The position numbers and the translations under genes are program-made. Positions 30,454 through 39,627 of a DNA stretch of 64,000 bases are shown one piece after another (the stretch's first letter is position 1; each line of letters starts with the position of its first letter). The stretch comes from Pseudomonas fluorescens (lineage in GTDB: Bacteria > Pseudomonadota > Gammaproteobacteria > Pseudomonadales > Pseudomonadaceae): positions 1-64,000 of the forward strand of contig NZ_CABVHQ010000031.1 of the NCBI RefSeq assembly GCF_902497895.1, given 5' to 3'. The notes below the pieces were generated by a model. It was not told the origin of the DNA and ran no database searches. It saw only the letters and a list, made by a program, of their open reading frames with translations.

Positions 30454-30759
30454 TCAACTGATGTCGAAGAGCTTGTCGAAATTGGAGATGGCGAGGATCT
30501 TGCGCACGTCCGAGCTACCGTTGATCACCCTCACGTCGGACTGTTCTCCGCCGGCATGATCACGCAGCAACAACAGCATGCCCAGCGCCGAGCTGTCGAG
30601 ATAGGTGGCGTCTTTCAAATCCACCACAATCGCCTTTGGCGTTTGGTTGAGTTTCTCGTAGGAGTCGCGAAACTCCTGATGCTTGCCAAAATCAAAGCGA
30701 CCCTTGATCAAGATCGTGAGTTTTTGCCCGTCCGGTGACACTTCTGATTCAACCGACAT
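30454..30759 (-). CDS. hsbA: HsbA: anti-sigma factor antagonist (STAS domain)
   Basis: HsbA binds FlgM when unphosphorylated, freeing FliA, and a diguanylate cyclase when phosphorylated. The 101-residue protein is a single STAS domain with the phosphorylatable serine in VVDLKDATYLDSSALGMLLL (Ser56 after Asp55). It starts at an ATG at 30759 and ends 5 bases before the hsbR start. An 86-base gap follows the fliJ stop upstream. Confidence 0.9.
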   Translation of the reverse strand: MSVESEVSPDGQKLTILIKGRFDFGKHQEFRDSYEKLNQTPKAIVVDLKDATYLDSSALGMLLLLRDHAGGEQSDVRVINGSSDVRKILAISNFDKLFDIS

Positions 30760-30845
30760 GATAATGCTTCCTTGTCATTGGCAATCTATACATGGTTTAG
30801 CACCCTACAGTCCCGCAGGCAACTGGCCAAGCCCGAAATACAGGA

Positions 30846-31295
30846 TCAATACGGATCCTGGCGCGGCAAGCGCTGCGACAACTCATCCAGCAGCTTCTGT
30901 TCGCGTTTGTCTTCGAGCTTTCGCGCCTCATCAAGGTAGCGCTGGACCAGCTTGCGCAGGCCTTCGACCCGCGCATAAGCCTGCTGCCAGGTATCCCGGG
31001 CCTTGTTCAGGTTGTTCTGGTGCCAGGCCAGGCTTTGCCGTTGCTGGCCGACCGCGGTTTCCAGCTGGTTGAGGAAGTGCTGGTAATTCATCAGCCATTG
31101 CCCGGAGACCCCCTGGCTGCCGCGCTCGATCCATTGCTGCTGGTATTCGCTGCGAAAGCCTTCCAGGTCTCCCAGCTTGCTTTGGGCCAGGCGGACCTGG
31201 CCTTGAAAGTGCCCCAGACGCTGGGCGGCATTGCGCTCGGCGCTTTCGGCCATGTCGACCACTGGCGCCAGGCGCGCCGCACGGCTCTGGGCCAC
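30846..31295 (-). CDS. fliJ: Flagellar export chaperone FliJ
   Basis: FliJ is the coiled-coil stalk of the export ATPase and recycles chaperones. The 149-residue protein is helical throughout (SRAARLAPVVDMAESAERNA to LDEARKLEDKREQKLLDELS), with the heptad pattern and charge distribution typical of FliJ. It is the gene after fliI in transcription order. A REPIN of about 130 bases has come between fliI and fliJ, which are usually adjacent. Confidence 0.9.
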   Translation of the reverse strand: MAQSRAARLAPVVDMAESAERNAAQRLGHFQGQVRLAQSKLGDLEGFRSEYQQQWIERGSQGVSGQWLMNYQHFLNQLETAVGQQRQSLAWHQNNLNKARDTWQQAYARVEGLRKLVQRYLDEARKLEDKREQKLLDELSQRLPRQDPY

Positions 31296-31331
31296 GACCT
31301 AAAACCAGCCAGTCAAGGTGACACGTGGCCT

Positions 31332-31463
31332 GTAGCAGCTGCCGCCAGGCTGCGTTCGACGGCGCAGCAGTCGTAAAATCAAGCGCTGTGGTGTTTCAGG
31401 TGAACCGTGCAAGCAGGTCTTGCGACCGCTGCGCAGTCGAACGCAGGCTTCGCCAGCTGCTAC
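31332..31463. repeat. REPIN between fliI and fliJ
   Basis: The arm GTAGCAGCTGCCGCCAGGCTG at 31332 is mirrored by an arm ending GCCAGCTGCTAC at 31463, with inner GCGCAGCAGTCG and CGACCGCTGCGC arms. It belongs to the same class as the elements at 18618, 21120 and 39861. It splits the fliI-fliJ junction within an otherwise compact operon. Confidence 0.85.
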
Positions 31464-31496
31464 AAGTCCGCGCCATAGGTATCGGGCCATGGCGCG

Positions 31497-32855
31497 TTAA
31501 CCGCCGACCGCGGGAGCGAACACCGAGGCGAGATGGGCTGCGCTCTCGCCCTGACTGATGTTGTCGCTCAAGCCCTGGCGCAGGTAGGTGACCATCGCGG
31601 GCTGCAAGGCAATGGCCATATCGGTTTCCCGATCGCCACCCGGTACATAGGCGCCGACGCTGATCAGGTCACGACTTTGCTGATAGCGCGACCAGAGCTG
31701 TTTGAAGTGTTGCGCGCGCTGCATGTGTTCGGCGCTGACCACCGACGGCATGACCCGACTGATGGAGGCCTCGATATCAATGGCCGGGTAGTGCCCCTCC
31801 TCCGCCAGGCGCCGCGACAGCACGATGTGGCCATCCAGCACACCCCGTGCGGAGTCGGCGATCGGGTCCTGCTGGTCGTCGCCTTCCGAGAGCACGGTAT
31901 AGAACGCCGTGATCGAACCACCGCCTGCCTCGGCGTTACCTGCGCGCTCCACCAGTTTCGGCAGCTTGGCGAAGACCGAAGGCGGATAGCCCTTGGTCGC
32001 TGGCGGCTCGCCGATGGCCAGGGCGATTTCCCGCTGAGCCTGGGCGAAACGGGTCAGGGAGTCCATCAGCAACAGGACATTCTTGCCCTTGTCGCGAAAG
32101 TACTCGGCAATCCGCGTGCAATACATTGCGGCGCGCAAGCGCATCAGTGGCGCGTCATCCGCTGGCGACGCGACCACCACCGAGCGCTTGAGGCCCTCCG
32201 CACCGAGGCTATGCTCGATGAACTCTTTAACTTCTCGACCCCGCTCACCGATCAGCCCGACCACAATGATGTCGGCCTCGGTAAAGCGGGTCATCATGCC
32301 CAGCAGCACACTCTTGCCGACGCCGGTACCGGCGAACAGCCCCAGGCGCTGGCCGCGACCGACCGTCAATAAACCGTTGATGCAGCGTATGCCCACGTCA
32401 AGCGGCTGACTGATCGGGTTGCGCTTGAGCGGGTTGATGGTCGGGCCGTCCATTGGCACCCAGTCTTCGGCCTTCATCCCGCCCTTGCCGTCGAGCGCCC
32501 GTCCGGCGCCATCGAGCACCCGTCCGAGCATGCTCATGCCCATCGGCAAACGACCGGTATCGGCCAGGGGAACCACCCGCGCGCCCGGCGCGATGCCGGC
32601 GACACTGCCGACCGGCATCAGAAAAATCTTGTTGCCCGAGAAGCCCATGACTTCGGCCTCGACCTGCACCGGGTTATAGCTGTCATCGTTGATCACCACG
32701 CAGCGGCTGCCCATGGCGGCGCGCAGGCCTTCGGCTTCAAGGGTCAAGCCGACCATGCGCAACAAACGTCCTTCAAGGATCGGCTGGCCGAGCAGTTCGG
32801 TGGCTTCGGCGTAGCTGCCCAGGCGCTTGGCAAAGCTGGTTCGCTCAAGGCGCAT
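31497..32855 (-). CDS. fliI: Flagellar export ATPase FliI
   Basis: FliI is the F1-beta-like ATPase that energises early export. The 452-residue protein has an N-terminal beta barrel, the Walker A motif in LGLFAGTGVGKSVLLGMMTR, Walker B in NVLLLMDSLTRFAQAQREI and the conserved PSVFAKLPKLVERAGN region. A short helical C-terminus follows. Its start overlaps the end of fliH by 11 bases. Length is normal. Confidence 0.96.
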   Translation of the reverse strand: MRLERTSFAKRLGSYAEATELLGQPILEGRLLRMVGLTLEAEGLRAAMGSRCVVINDDSYNPVQVEAEVMGFSGNKIFLMPVGSVAGIAPGARVVPLADTGRLPMGMSMLGRVLDGAGRALDGKGGMKAEDWVPMDGPTINPLKRNPISQPLDVGIRCINGLLTVGRGQRLGLFAGTGVGKSVLLGMMTRFTEADIIVVGLIGERGREVKEFIEHSLGAEGLKRSVVVASPADDAPLMRLRAAMYCTRIAEYFRDKGKNVLLLMDSLTRFAQAQREIALAIGEPPATKGYPPSVFAKLPKLVERAGNAEAGGGSITAFYTVLSEGDDQQDPIADSARGVLDGHIVLSRRLAEEGHYPAIDIEASISRVMPSVVSAEHMQRAQHFKQLWSRYQQSRDLISVGAYVPGGDRETDMAIALQPAMVTYLRQGLSDNISQGESAAHLASVFAPAVGG

Positions 32856-33618
32856 CGGGCTTGTCCAGGTCGACGCTCAGGTCCGGGGCGGCCGGATGCA
32901 ACGCCTGCTCGTGCAACTGGTCGAAGAGCTTGGCCATGACCTGGCTGATGCGCGTTTCGATCGTTGCATCGATGCGGCTGTGGGGGGTTTCAACCCGCAG
33001 GCCACCGGGCTGCAATGTGGCGTCTTCGACGATTCGCCAGGTTTCTTCATGCCGCTCGCGCAGGGCCTTGACCTGATCGAAGTCCTGGGGATTGATAAAC
33101 AGCCGGACATTCTCCGCGTCCAGCGGCAACAGCTTCAAGGCTTCGCGCATCACTCGCTCGAGCTGCGTCGAGTCGATGGCCAGCTCGCGCTGAATGACCT
33201 GCCGGGTAATGTGCTCGACCAAGCCGACCATGGCCTTCTCGATCTGCGAATCCTGGTCGGCAATCGGCGCGAACAGGTTGCCCATCAGCCGTTCAAGACT
33301 GGCCAGGCGGGCATTCAAGGCGACTTCGGCTTCCTGGCGAACCTTGAGCTGAGTGCTGTGAAAGCCCTCTTTCTCACCGGTCGCGAAGCCCTCGTTATAA
33401 GCCTCCTGGCGAATGCTTTCGAGTTCTTCAAGGGTCAGTGGCTGGACTTCTTCCAGTGGCACTTCTTCCATCTCGGCCGGCATTTCTTCGATGCTCGGCT
33501 CGGGTTCAGGCTCCGGTTGATGCGGATCGAAACTGGGCAGCGACCAGAGGTCGAAACCACCGACGTCGCGGGCGCGAATCAGGTCGCTGGGAGACTCATC
33601 TTTATTGGAAGGCGTCAC
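32845..33618 (-). CDS. fliH: Flagellar export ATPase regulator FliH
   Basis: FliH binds FliI, links it to the C-ring and resembles the peripheral stalk of ATP synthase. The protein has an acidic proline-rich N-terminus (FDLWSLPSFDPHQPEPEPEP), a helix with repeated small residues (AYNEGFATGEKEGF), and a C-terminal domain with LVEHITRQVIQRELAIDSTQ and LFINPQDFDQVKALRERHEE. I place the start at GTG 33618, giving about 257 residues beginning TPSNKDESPSDLIRARDVGG after the initiator, because relatives begin near NKDE. GTG 33660 also opens the frame and cannot be excluded. No ATG precedes the conserved part. Confidence 0.88.
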   Translation of the reverse strand: MTPSNKDESPSDLIRARDVGGFDLWSLPSFDPHQPEPEPEPSIEEMPAEMEEVPLEEVQPLTLEELESIRQEAYNEGFATGEKEGFHSTQLKVRQEAEVALNARLASLERLMGNLFAPIADQDSQIEKAMVGLVEHITRQVIQRELAIDSTQLERVMREALKLLPLDAENVRLFINPQDFDQVKALRERHEETWRIVEDATLQPGGLRVETPHSRIDATIETRISQVMAKLFDQLHEQALHPAAPDLSVDLDKPDAP

Positions 33619-33664
33619 AAGGTCGTGCTCATGGTGAAGGGCGCGCGCTGGGGTCTGCACGACC

Positions 33665-34684
33665 TCATATCATTTCCTCGCCGCCCTTGCCGCCGAGAAC
33701 GATTTCTCCGGCTTCGGCCATACGGCGGGCAATGGTGAGGATTTCTTTCTGCGCGGTTTCCACATCGCTGACCCGCACCGGGCCCTTGGCCTCGAGGTCG
33801 TCGCGCAACAATTCGGCGGCACGCTTGGACATGTTCTTGAAGATCTTCTCCTTGACGCCTTCGTCCGAACCCTTGAGGGCCAGCACCAGTACGTCCGAGG
33901 AGACTTCGCGCAGCAGCGCCTGAATACCGCGATCGTCGACATCGGCAAGGTTGTTGAAGACGAACATGAGGTCTTCGATCCGACCGGACAGGTCTTCGTC
34001 GACGTCGCGAATCGCGTCCATCAGCTGGCCTTCGATCGAGCTGTCGAGGAAGTTCATGATGTCGGCAGCGCGCTTGACACCACCCAGGTTGGTACGCGAA
34101 GCGTTGGAATTGCCGGAGAATTGCTTCTCGAGAATCTGGTTGAGTTCTTTCAGGGCCGCAGGCTGCACAGTGTTGAGCGAGGAAACCCGCAGCACAATGT
34201 CCAGGCGCACTTTGTGATCGAAATGCCCGAGCACCTCGCCGGCCTGGTCCGGGTCCAGGTAAGCGACGACTATCGCCTGGATCTGCGGGTGCTCGTAGCG
34301 GATCACGTCCGCCACTGCCCGTGGCTCCATCCATTTCAGGCTGTCCAGGCCACTGGTGTTGCCACCCAGGAGGATCCGGTCGATCAGGCCGTTAGCCTTG
34401 TCTTCGCCCAGGGCCTGGGTGAGCATCTTGCGCACATAGTCATCGGAACCGACGCCGAGGCTGGTCTGGTCGCCGACAATTTCGACGAACTCGCTCATCA
34501 CCTGCTCGACCTGCTCGCGGTGCACATTGCGCATCTGCGCCATGGCCACGCCGACCCGCTGGACCTCTTTGGGCCCCATGTGTCGCAGGACCTGCGCGGC
34601 GTCAGTCGAGCCCAGGGACAGCAGCAGAATCGCGGCCTTGTCGACCCGGGACAGTTTGGCGGCGGCGACTCGATTATCATTCAT
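33665..34684 (-). CDS. fliG: Flagellar motor switch protein FliG
   Basis: FliG transmits stator force to the rotor. The 339-residue protein has the N-terminal domain (DKAAILLLSLGSTDAAQVLR), the middle domain with the EHPQ motif (VIRYEHPQIQAIVVAYLDPD) and the C-terminal domain with the charged torque helix (FVFNNLADVDDRGIQALLRE and LALKGSDEGVKEKIFKNMSK). It overlaps the end of fliF by 8 bases. All functional regions are present. Confidence 0.96.
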   Translation of the reverse strand: MNDNRVAAAKLSRVDKAAILLLSLGSTDAAQVLRHMGPKEVQRVGVAMAQMRNVHREQVEQVMSEFVEIVGDQTSLGVGSDDYVRKMLTQALGEDKANGLIDRILLGGNTSGLDSLKWMEPRAVADVIRYEHPQIQAIVVAYLDPDQAGEVLGHFDHKVRLDIVLRVSSLNTVQPAALKELNQILEKQFSGNSNASRTNLGGVKRAADIMNFLDSSIEGQLMDAIRDVDEDLSGRIEDLMFVFNNLADVDDRGIQALLREVSSDVLVLALKGSDEGVKEKIFKNMSKRAAELLRDDLEAKGPVRVSDVETAQKEILTIARRMAEAGEIVLGGKGGEEMI

Positions 34685-36452
34685 CTGCGTTAATCCACTC
34701 TTTCACGACCTGAGCCACACGACCCGGGTCTTCTGCCACCAGACTCTTGATTGCATTCAACTGTGCGTCATAACCTTCGCTCGGACTCGGCAGCAGGATA
34801 CTCTGCGGGCCACCGAGGCTGACGCGATCGTTGGCCAGTTCGCCATCCAGCCCTCCCATGCCGCCCAGTTCGACATCGCTGCCCATGCCGGTCAGCTGCT
34901 TGCCTTTGCCGGTAATGTTGTTGAGTACCGGGCGCAGCACACCGAACACCAGCACCAGGATGAACAACACCCCGAGCAGCTGTTTGACGATGTCCCAGAA
35001 CCAGGGCTGGGAGTAGAACGGAACTTCAGCAATCACTTCACTGCGCTCGGTCGAGAACGGCATGTTGATCACGCTGACGCTGTCGCCACGGCTGGCGTCG
35101 AACCCCACGGCATCCTGCACCAGACGAGTGAAGCGCGCCAATTCGTCGGCGCTCCACGGCGCGCGGGTGACTTCACCGTTGGCGGCGTTGAGCTTGAACT
35201 GATCATCGACCACCACCGACACCGACAGGCGATTCAACCGCCCCTGCTGCTGTTTGGTGTGGCTGATGGAACGATCCAGCTCGAAGTTCCTGGTCGATTG
35301 TTGACGCTTGTCCGCCGGGTACGGCGCCAGCATCGGTTGACCGGTGGCCGGGTCCATGATCTGTTGACCGTTGGCATCGAGCAGCGGCTGGCCAGGTTGC
35401 ACCATACCGGCCGAAGCGCTGGCGCCACCGGTGGATTGTGGCGCGGAAGCCGGCGACGGTGGCTGATTGCTCAAGGCCCCCGGTACGCCTTGCGGACCGT
35501 TGCTGGTGGTGCGCTGTTCGTTGACCGACTGCTCGCTGCGCAGCGCTGGCTGGTCCGGGTTGAACTGTTCGGAGGTCGACTCGACCGCACTGAAGTCCAC
35601 GTCAGCCGAGACTTCGGCTTTATAGCGGTCGTTGCCCAGTACCGGCTGCAGAATATTGTGCACACGCTGGGTGAGCATGCTTTCCATGCGCCGGCTGTAA
35701 TCGAATTGCTTGCCGGCCATGGCCAGTTCGGAGTTTTCCGCCTGGTCGGAGAGCAGGTTGCCCTTCTGGTCGACCACGGTGATCTGCGACTTGCTCAGTT
35801 CGGGAACGCTGGTGGCCACCAGATTGATGATCGCCAATACCTGGCCCGGCTCCAGCGAACGGCCGGAATACAGTTCCACCAGCACCGAAGCACTGGGCTT
35901 GCGCTCGTCCCGCACGAACACCGAACTCTTCGGAATCGCCAAGTGCACCCGCGCACCCTTGACGTTGTTCAGGCTGGAGATGGTCCGCGCCAATTCACCT
36001 TCAAGGCCTCGACGATAGCGAGTCGCCTCCATGAACTGGCTGGTTCCCAGGCCCTGTTCCTTGTCGAGGATTTCAAAGCCGATATTGCCGTCGCTCGGGG
36101 TCACCCCGGCACCGGCCAGTTTCAGGCGCGCCCGCGACAGATCATCGGCCTTGACCAGCAAGGCACCGGAGTTGGGTTCGACAGTGTAGGCAATGTCCGC
36201 AGCGGCCAGGGTGTCCATGACCTGCTTGGCGTCCATACCGGCAAGGCTGCCATACAACGGCCGGTAATCCGGTTGCTGGGACCACAACACCACGGCAAAA
36301 CCAATCGCCACGCTCGCGGCCAGACCGACCATGAGGCCGACCTGACGCAACATGGTCATCTCGGAAAGGTTTTCCAGAAAGGACAAGCCGAACAGCGGCG
36401 GTTTGCCGTCCGCCGGGTTGGCCCTCGCCGGAATGTTATCGGTTTCTGCCAT
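34677..36452 (-). CDS. fliF: Flagellar MS-ring protein FliF
   Basis: FliF forms the MS ring, the base for the rotor and export gate. The 591-residue protein has a first membrane helix (about 38-60, VGLMVGLAASVAIGFAVVLW), ring-building motifs (DAKQVMDTLAAADIAYTVEP, RALEG-type region seen as YRRGLEGELARTISSLNNVK), a proline/glutamine-rich periplasmic loop (about 310-370) and a second membrane helix (about 475-495). The C-terminal tail binds FliG (AINSL-type end, AIKSLVAEDPGRVAQVVKEW). Confidence 0.95.
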   Translation of the reverse strand: MAETDNIPARANPADGKPPLFGLSFLENLSEMTMLRQVGLMVGLAASVAIGFAVVLWSQQPDYRPLYGSLAGMDAKQVMDTLAAADIAYTVEPNSGALLVKADDLSRARLKLAGAGVTPSDGNIGFEILDKEQGLGTSQFMEATRYRRGLEGELARTISSLNNVKGARVHLAIPKSSVFVRDERKPSASVLVELYSGRSLEPGQVLAIINLVATSVPELSKSQITVVDQKGNLLSDQAENSELAMAGKQFDYSRRMESMLTQRVHNILQPVLGNDRYKAEVSADVDFSAVESTSEQFNPDQPALRSEQSVNEQRTTSNGPQGVPGALSNQPPSPASAPQSTGGASASAGMVQPGQPLLDANGQQIMDPATGQPMLAPYPADKRQQSTRNFELDRSISHTKQQQGRLNRLSVSVVVDDQFKLNAANGEVTRAPWSADELARFTRLVQDAVGFDASRGDSVSVINMPFSTERSEVIAEVPFYSQPWFWDIVKQLLGVLFILVLVFGVLRPVLNNITGKGKQLTGMGSDVELGGMGGLDGELANDRVSLGGPQSILLPSPSEGYDAQLNAIKSLVAEDPGRVAQVVKEWINADE

Positions 36453-36455
36453 GAC

Positions 36456-36785
36456 TTAAACTGGCATCTGCATGATGTCTTGGTAGGCCTGAACCAGCTT
36501 GTTGCGCACCTGGGTCAGCGCCTGGAAAGAGACAGTGGCCTTCTGCGAGGAAATCATCACGTCGGTGAGGTCGACGCCGCTTTTGCCGATCTCGAAGGCG
36601 CTGGCCAGTTGGCTCGAGGCCTGCTGAGTCTCGCTGACCTTGTTGACGGCCTGCCCGAGCATGTCGGAGAAGCTGCTGCCAGGCACTTGCGGCACTGCGA
36701 CAGTCGACTTCGCTTGAGCCATGGCGTCCATTTGCATGGAGCGCATGTCCAACATCAACCGATTAAATTCAATACCTTGGCTCAT
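36456..36785 (-). CDS. fliE: Flagellar hook-basal body adaptor FliE
   Basis: FliE joins the MS ring to the rod. The 109-residue protein begins MSQGIEFNRLMLDMRSMQMD and ends with the conserved helix SSQKATVSFQALTQVRNKLV then QAYQDIMQMPV. The ATG at 36785 fits the family; the open frame up to 36884 would run over the sigma-54 promoter. It is the first gene of the fliEFGHI operon and ends 3 bases before fliF. Confidence 0.94.
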   Translation of the reverse strand: MSQGIEFNRLMLDMRSMQMDAMAQAKSTVAVPQVPGSSFSDMLGQAVNKVSETQQASSQLASAFEIGKSGVDLTDVMISSQKATVSFQALTQVRNKLVQAYQDIMQMPV

Positions 36786-36846
36786 GGTCTGCTCTCTCTG
36801 ACGACCCGCAATTTTTTGACGCTCAGGCGGCGGGTAATGTGGTGGT

Positions 36847-36862
36847 AGCAACAAGGGTGCCA
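36847..36862 (-). promoter_or_regulatory. Sigma-54 promoter of the fliE operon
   Basis: On the minus strand TGGCACCCTTGTTGCT is a full match to the TGGCAC-N5-TTGCT sigma-54 consensus, with GG-N10-GC spacing. It lies 62 bases upstream of the fliE ATG, in the gap after fleR. It fits activation by FleQ with RpoN. Confidence 0.85.
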
Positions 36863-36914
36863 GCTCCCTGCCCGCCCTGAACAAAAGCCAATACCGGATA
36901 TTGCTACAGACGAA

Positions 36915-38318
36915 TCAGGTGGCGAACAAATAAGCCTCGACGTCCATTCCGGCGTCGCGCATTTGGGCCAGCTTGTAGCGCAAGGTCCGCGGGCTGATGC
37001 CCAGGCGTTCGGCCGCCTCTTTGCGGCGACCGCGCTCGGCGCGCAGGGTATCGATGATCATCTGGAACTCGCGTCGACGCAGATCTTCACCCAGGGCGCC
37101 CACTGACTCGCCCGGTTCCCTATCCACTGGCGTGGCGCGCACCTGCGGCTGACCCGGCACTGCCAACGACGGCAGGGGCGCGCAGGCCACGGGACCGCTC
37201 AGGCAAAAATCTTCCGGTTGAATCAAGCCACCCTGCTGCAGGATCAGCGCACGCTGGATCGCGTTGTCCAGTTCACGCACGTTACCCGGCCATGGATAGC
37301 CGATCAGGCAGGCCTGGGCCTCGGCCGACAGGCGCGCCGCGGCGTGCTTCATTTTATTGACGTGCTTGGCCAACAGCCGCTCGGCCAGCGGCAGGATATC
37401 GGCGGTGCGCTCGCGCAACGGACGCCAGGCCAGCGGAAACACCGATAGCCGATAGTAAAGGTCTTCACGAAAACGCCCCGCCGCCACTTCGCCAGCCAGG
37501 TCGCGGTTGGTGGTCGCCACCACGCGGATATCCAGGGTGATGGGTTTGCGCCCACCGACGCGTTCCACCTCACGCTCCTGCAATACCCGCAACAGTTTGG
37601 CTTGCAGACCCAGGGGCATTTCGGAAATTTCGTCGAGCAAAAGGGTCCCGCCATCGGCCTGCTCGAACTTGCCGGCCTGGGCAGCAATGGCGCCGGTGAA
37701 CGAACCCTTCTCGTGGCCGAACAAAGTGGCCTCGAGCATGTTGTCGGGAATCGCCGCGCAGTTGATCGCGATAAAGGGCTGACTGGCGCGACGGGAGTGC
37801 TGATGGATATAACGCGCCAGCACTTCCTTTCCGGTGCCGGACTCACCGGAGATCAACACCGTGGAATCACTTCGCGCGACCCGCGCCGCCAGTTCGAGCA
37901 GCTGCGCGCTGGCCGGCTCGAAGGCCACCGGTCCTTCGTCCCGGGCAACGCCCAGGGAACCCAGGGCATGGCGTGCCACCAGATCGAGCAAGGCCTTGGG
38001 CTCGAACGGTTTGACCAGATAGTCGACCGCGCCCTGGCGCATGGCGTCCACTGCCCGCTCGACCGCGCCATGGGCGGTCATCAACAACACCGGCAATGGC
38101 GGTTGACGCGCGCGCAGCAAGCCGAGCAACTGATGCCCATCCATCCCCGGCATGTTCACATCACTGATCACCAGATTGAACGCTTGCGCGGCAACCGCCT
38201 CCAGCGCCTCCTCGGCCGAGCCGACCGCAATGTATTCGTGCCCGGCCAGCAGCAGCGTATCGGCCAGCGCCTCGCGCAGGGCACGATCGTCTTCCACCAG
38301 TAAAACCTTGACCGCCAT
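36915..38318 (-). CDS. fleR: FleR: sigma-54 response regulator of class III flagellar genes
   Basis: FleR is phosphorylated by FleS and activates RpoN promoters of mid-stage flagellar genes. The 467-residue protein has a receiver domain (1-120, phospho-Asp53 in NLVISDVNMPGMDG) and an AAA+ domain with Walker A GESGTGKEVL, the GAFTGA-type loop (seen as KGSFTGAIAAQAG) and GGTLLLDEISEMPLGLQAKL. The C-terminal helix-turn-helix is RRKEAAERLGISPRTLRYKL. In the sigma-54 contact loop the fourth position reads SFTGA rather than AFTGA, a known variant. The ATG at 38318 has an AAGG site; its start region is 5 bases from the fleS stop. Confidence 0.95.
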   Translation of the reverse strand: MAVKVLLVEDDRALREALADTLLLAGHEYIAVGSAEEALEAVAAQAFNLVISDVNMPGMDGHQLLGLLRARQPPLPVLLMTAHGAVERAVDAMRQGAVDYLVKPFEPKALLDLVARHALGSLGVARDEGPVAFEPASAQLLELAARVARSDSTVLISGESGTGKEVLARYIHQHSRRASQPFIAINCAAIPDNMLEATLFGHEKGSFTGAIAAQAGKFEQADGGTLLLDEISEMPLGLQAKLLRVLQEREVERVGGRKPITLDIRVVATTNRDLAGEVAAGRFREDLYYRLSVFPLAWRPLRERTADILPLAERLLAKHVNKMKHAAARLSAEAQACLIGYPWPGNVRELDNAIQRALILQQGGLIQPEDFCLSGPVACAPLPSLAVPGQPQVRATPVDREPGESVGALGEDLRRREFQMIIDTLRAERGRRKEAAERLGISPRTLRYKLAQMRDAGMDVEAYLFAT

Positions 38319-38323
38319 GACCT

Positions 38324-39547
38324 TCACTCCATTCCCCGGGCGTGTTCGTGCTCAGCCGAAAACAGCGGCAAGACCACCCATGCACAGGTGCCGCGGCCCG
38401 GCCGCGAGCGCAACCGCAATTCTCCCTGATGAGCCCGTGCCACCGCCTTGACCACGGTCAGTCCGAGGCCGGTTCCGGTAGTTTTAGTGGTAAAAAACGG
38501 CTCGCCCAATTTCGCCAGCATCGCGCTATCGATACCACTGCCGCTGTCACTCACGCACAGGCGCAAGGTGTTTTCCCGGGCATACAGATGCACCTTCAAA
38601 CGAACCGCGCCGGCGCTGGCCTGGATCGCGTTTTCAATCAGGTTGAGCATGGCACCGACCAATGTGTCGCGATTGCACAGCAACTCGCCGGCATGCACGT
38701 CGCACTGCCAGCGCAACGGCAGGCCCTGGACATGGGTCTGCGCCGCAGCTTGCAGCGCCTGCATCAAGGCTTTTGGGGTAATACGATCGGTCAGCGGCAA
38801 TTCGCCACGGGCAAATACCAGCATGTCGCGCACCTGATGCTCCAGCTCGTGCAAACGCTCTTTCAAGCGTCCGGCAAAGCGTTGCTGGGTGGCCACCGGC
38901 AGCTCCTGCTCAGTCAAGTGACTGGCGTAAATCAACGCCGCCGACAACGGGGTGCGGATCTGATGCGCCAGAGAAGCGACCATCCGCCCCAGGGACGACA
39001 GGCGCTCGTGACGGGCCAGCTGATCCTGCAGGTGACGGGTTTCAGTCAGGTCGTTGAGCAGCACCAACTGCCCCGGTTCGGCATCCAGCGAACGGGTGGC
39101 AATCGACAGGCGTCGACCATCTTCCAGGGAAACTTCATGGCCGTCGTCTTCACGGGGCGCGAAGCAGCGCCCGATGACCTGGCGCCAGAGTTCACCCTCC
39201 AGCGGCAGGCCAAGCAATTCAGAGGCGGCTGGATTGGCTTCGCGGACCCGGCCTTGCCCGTCGATGACGATGACGCCACCGGGCAATAGATCGAGGAGGT
39301 TTTGCAGACGGTTGGCCAGGCGCTCTTTCTCGGCCAACTCTTGCATGCGCTGGGCGCTGACCACCTCCAGCTCACCCTTGAGCTCGGTGACGCGTGCTTC
39401 GAGCATGCTGTAGGAGTCGGTCAGCTGGCTCGACATCTGGCTGAACAGCGCAAACGCCTGCTCAAGTCCGGGCCGGCTTGCCTGCTCTACGGACGACGAT
39501 TGCCCCGAAGCTTGAGGGGCAGGAGACAGCTGGGCGGCTTGAGGCAT
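38324..39547 (-). CDS. fleS: FleS: cytoplasmic sensor kinase of FleR
   Basis: FleS controls FleR. The 407-residue protein lacks membrane helices. It has an N-terminal helical region (about 25-85), a PAS domain (about 86-170, LLPGGVIVIDGQGRVREANP), a HisKA domain with phospho-His195 in RMVASLAHQIRTPLSAALIY, and an ATPase domain with the N box (MLNLIENAIQASAG), G1 (CVSDSGSGID) and G2 (TTKTTGTGLGLTVVKAV). It is the first gene of the fleSR operon, with a sigma-54 promoter upstream. The input signal is not known from sequence. Confidence 0.94.
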   Translation of the reverse strand: MPQAAQLSPAPQASGQSSSVEQASRPGLEQAFALFSQMSSQLTDSYSMLEARVTELKGELEVVSAQRMQELAEKERLANRLQNLLDLLPGGVIVIDGQGRVREANPAASELLGLPLEGELWRQVIGRCFAPREDDGHEVSLEDGRRLSIATRSLDAEPGQLVLLNDLTETRHLQDQLARHERLSSLGRMVASLAHQIRTPLSAALIYASHLTEQELPVATQQRFAGRLKERLHELEHQVRDMLVFARGELPLTDRITPKALMQALQAAAQTHVQGLPLRWQCDVHAGELLCNRDTLVGAMLNLIENAIQASAGAVRLKVHLYARENTLRLCVSDSGSGIDSAMLAKLGEPFFTTKTTGTGLGLTVVKAVARAHQGELRLRSRPGRGTCAWVVLPLFSAEHEHARGME

Positions 39548-39600
39548 CGGGCTTACTCGCTTGGCTGAGCGTCAGTTAAACGCAACGTTGCGAGAGCTAT

Positions 39601-39616
39601 AGCAATACCCGTGCCT
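39601..39616 (-). promoter_or_regulatory. Sigma-54 promoter of fleSR
   Basis: On the minus strand AGGCACGGGTATTGCT carries the GGCAC and TTGCT elements with GG-N10-GC spacing. It lies 54 bases upstream of fleS. It fits the known FleQ/RpoN control of fleSR. A run of T residues lies a few bases further upstream on this strand. Confidence 0.8.
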
Positions 39617-39627
39617 AAAAAAAACCG

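Noticed and set aside
34527..36848. 773-codon open frame on the plus strand opposite fliG, fliF and fliE
   Set aside because: Same reason: antisense to conserved flagellar genes, shadow-type composition and no ribosome site of note.
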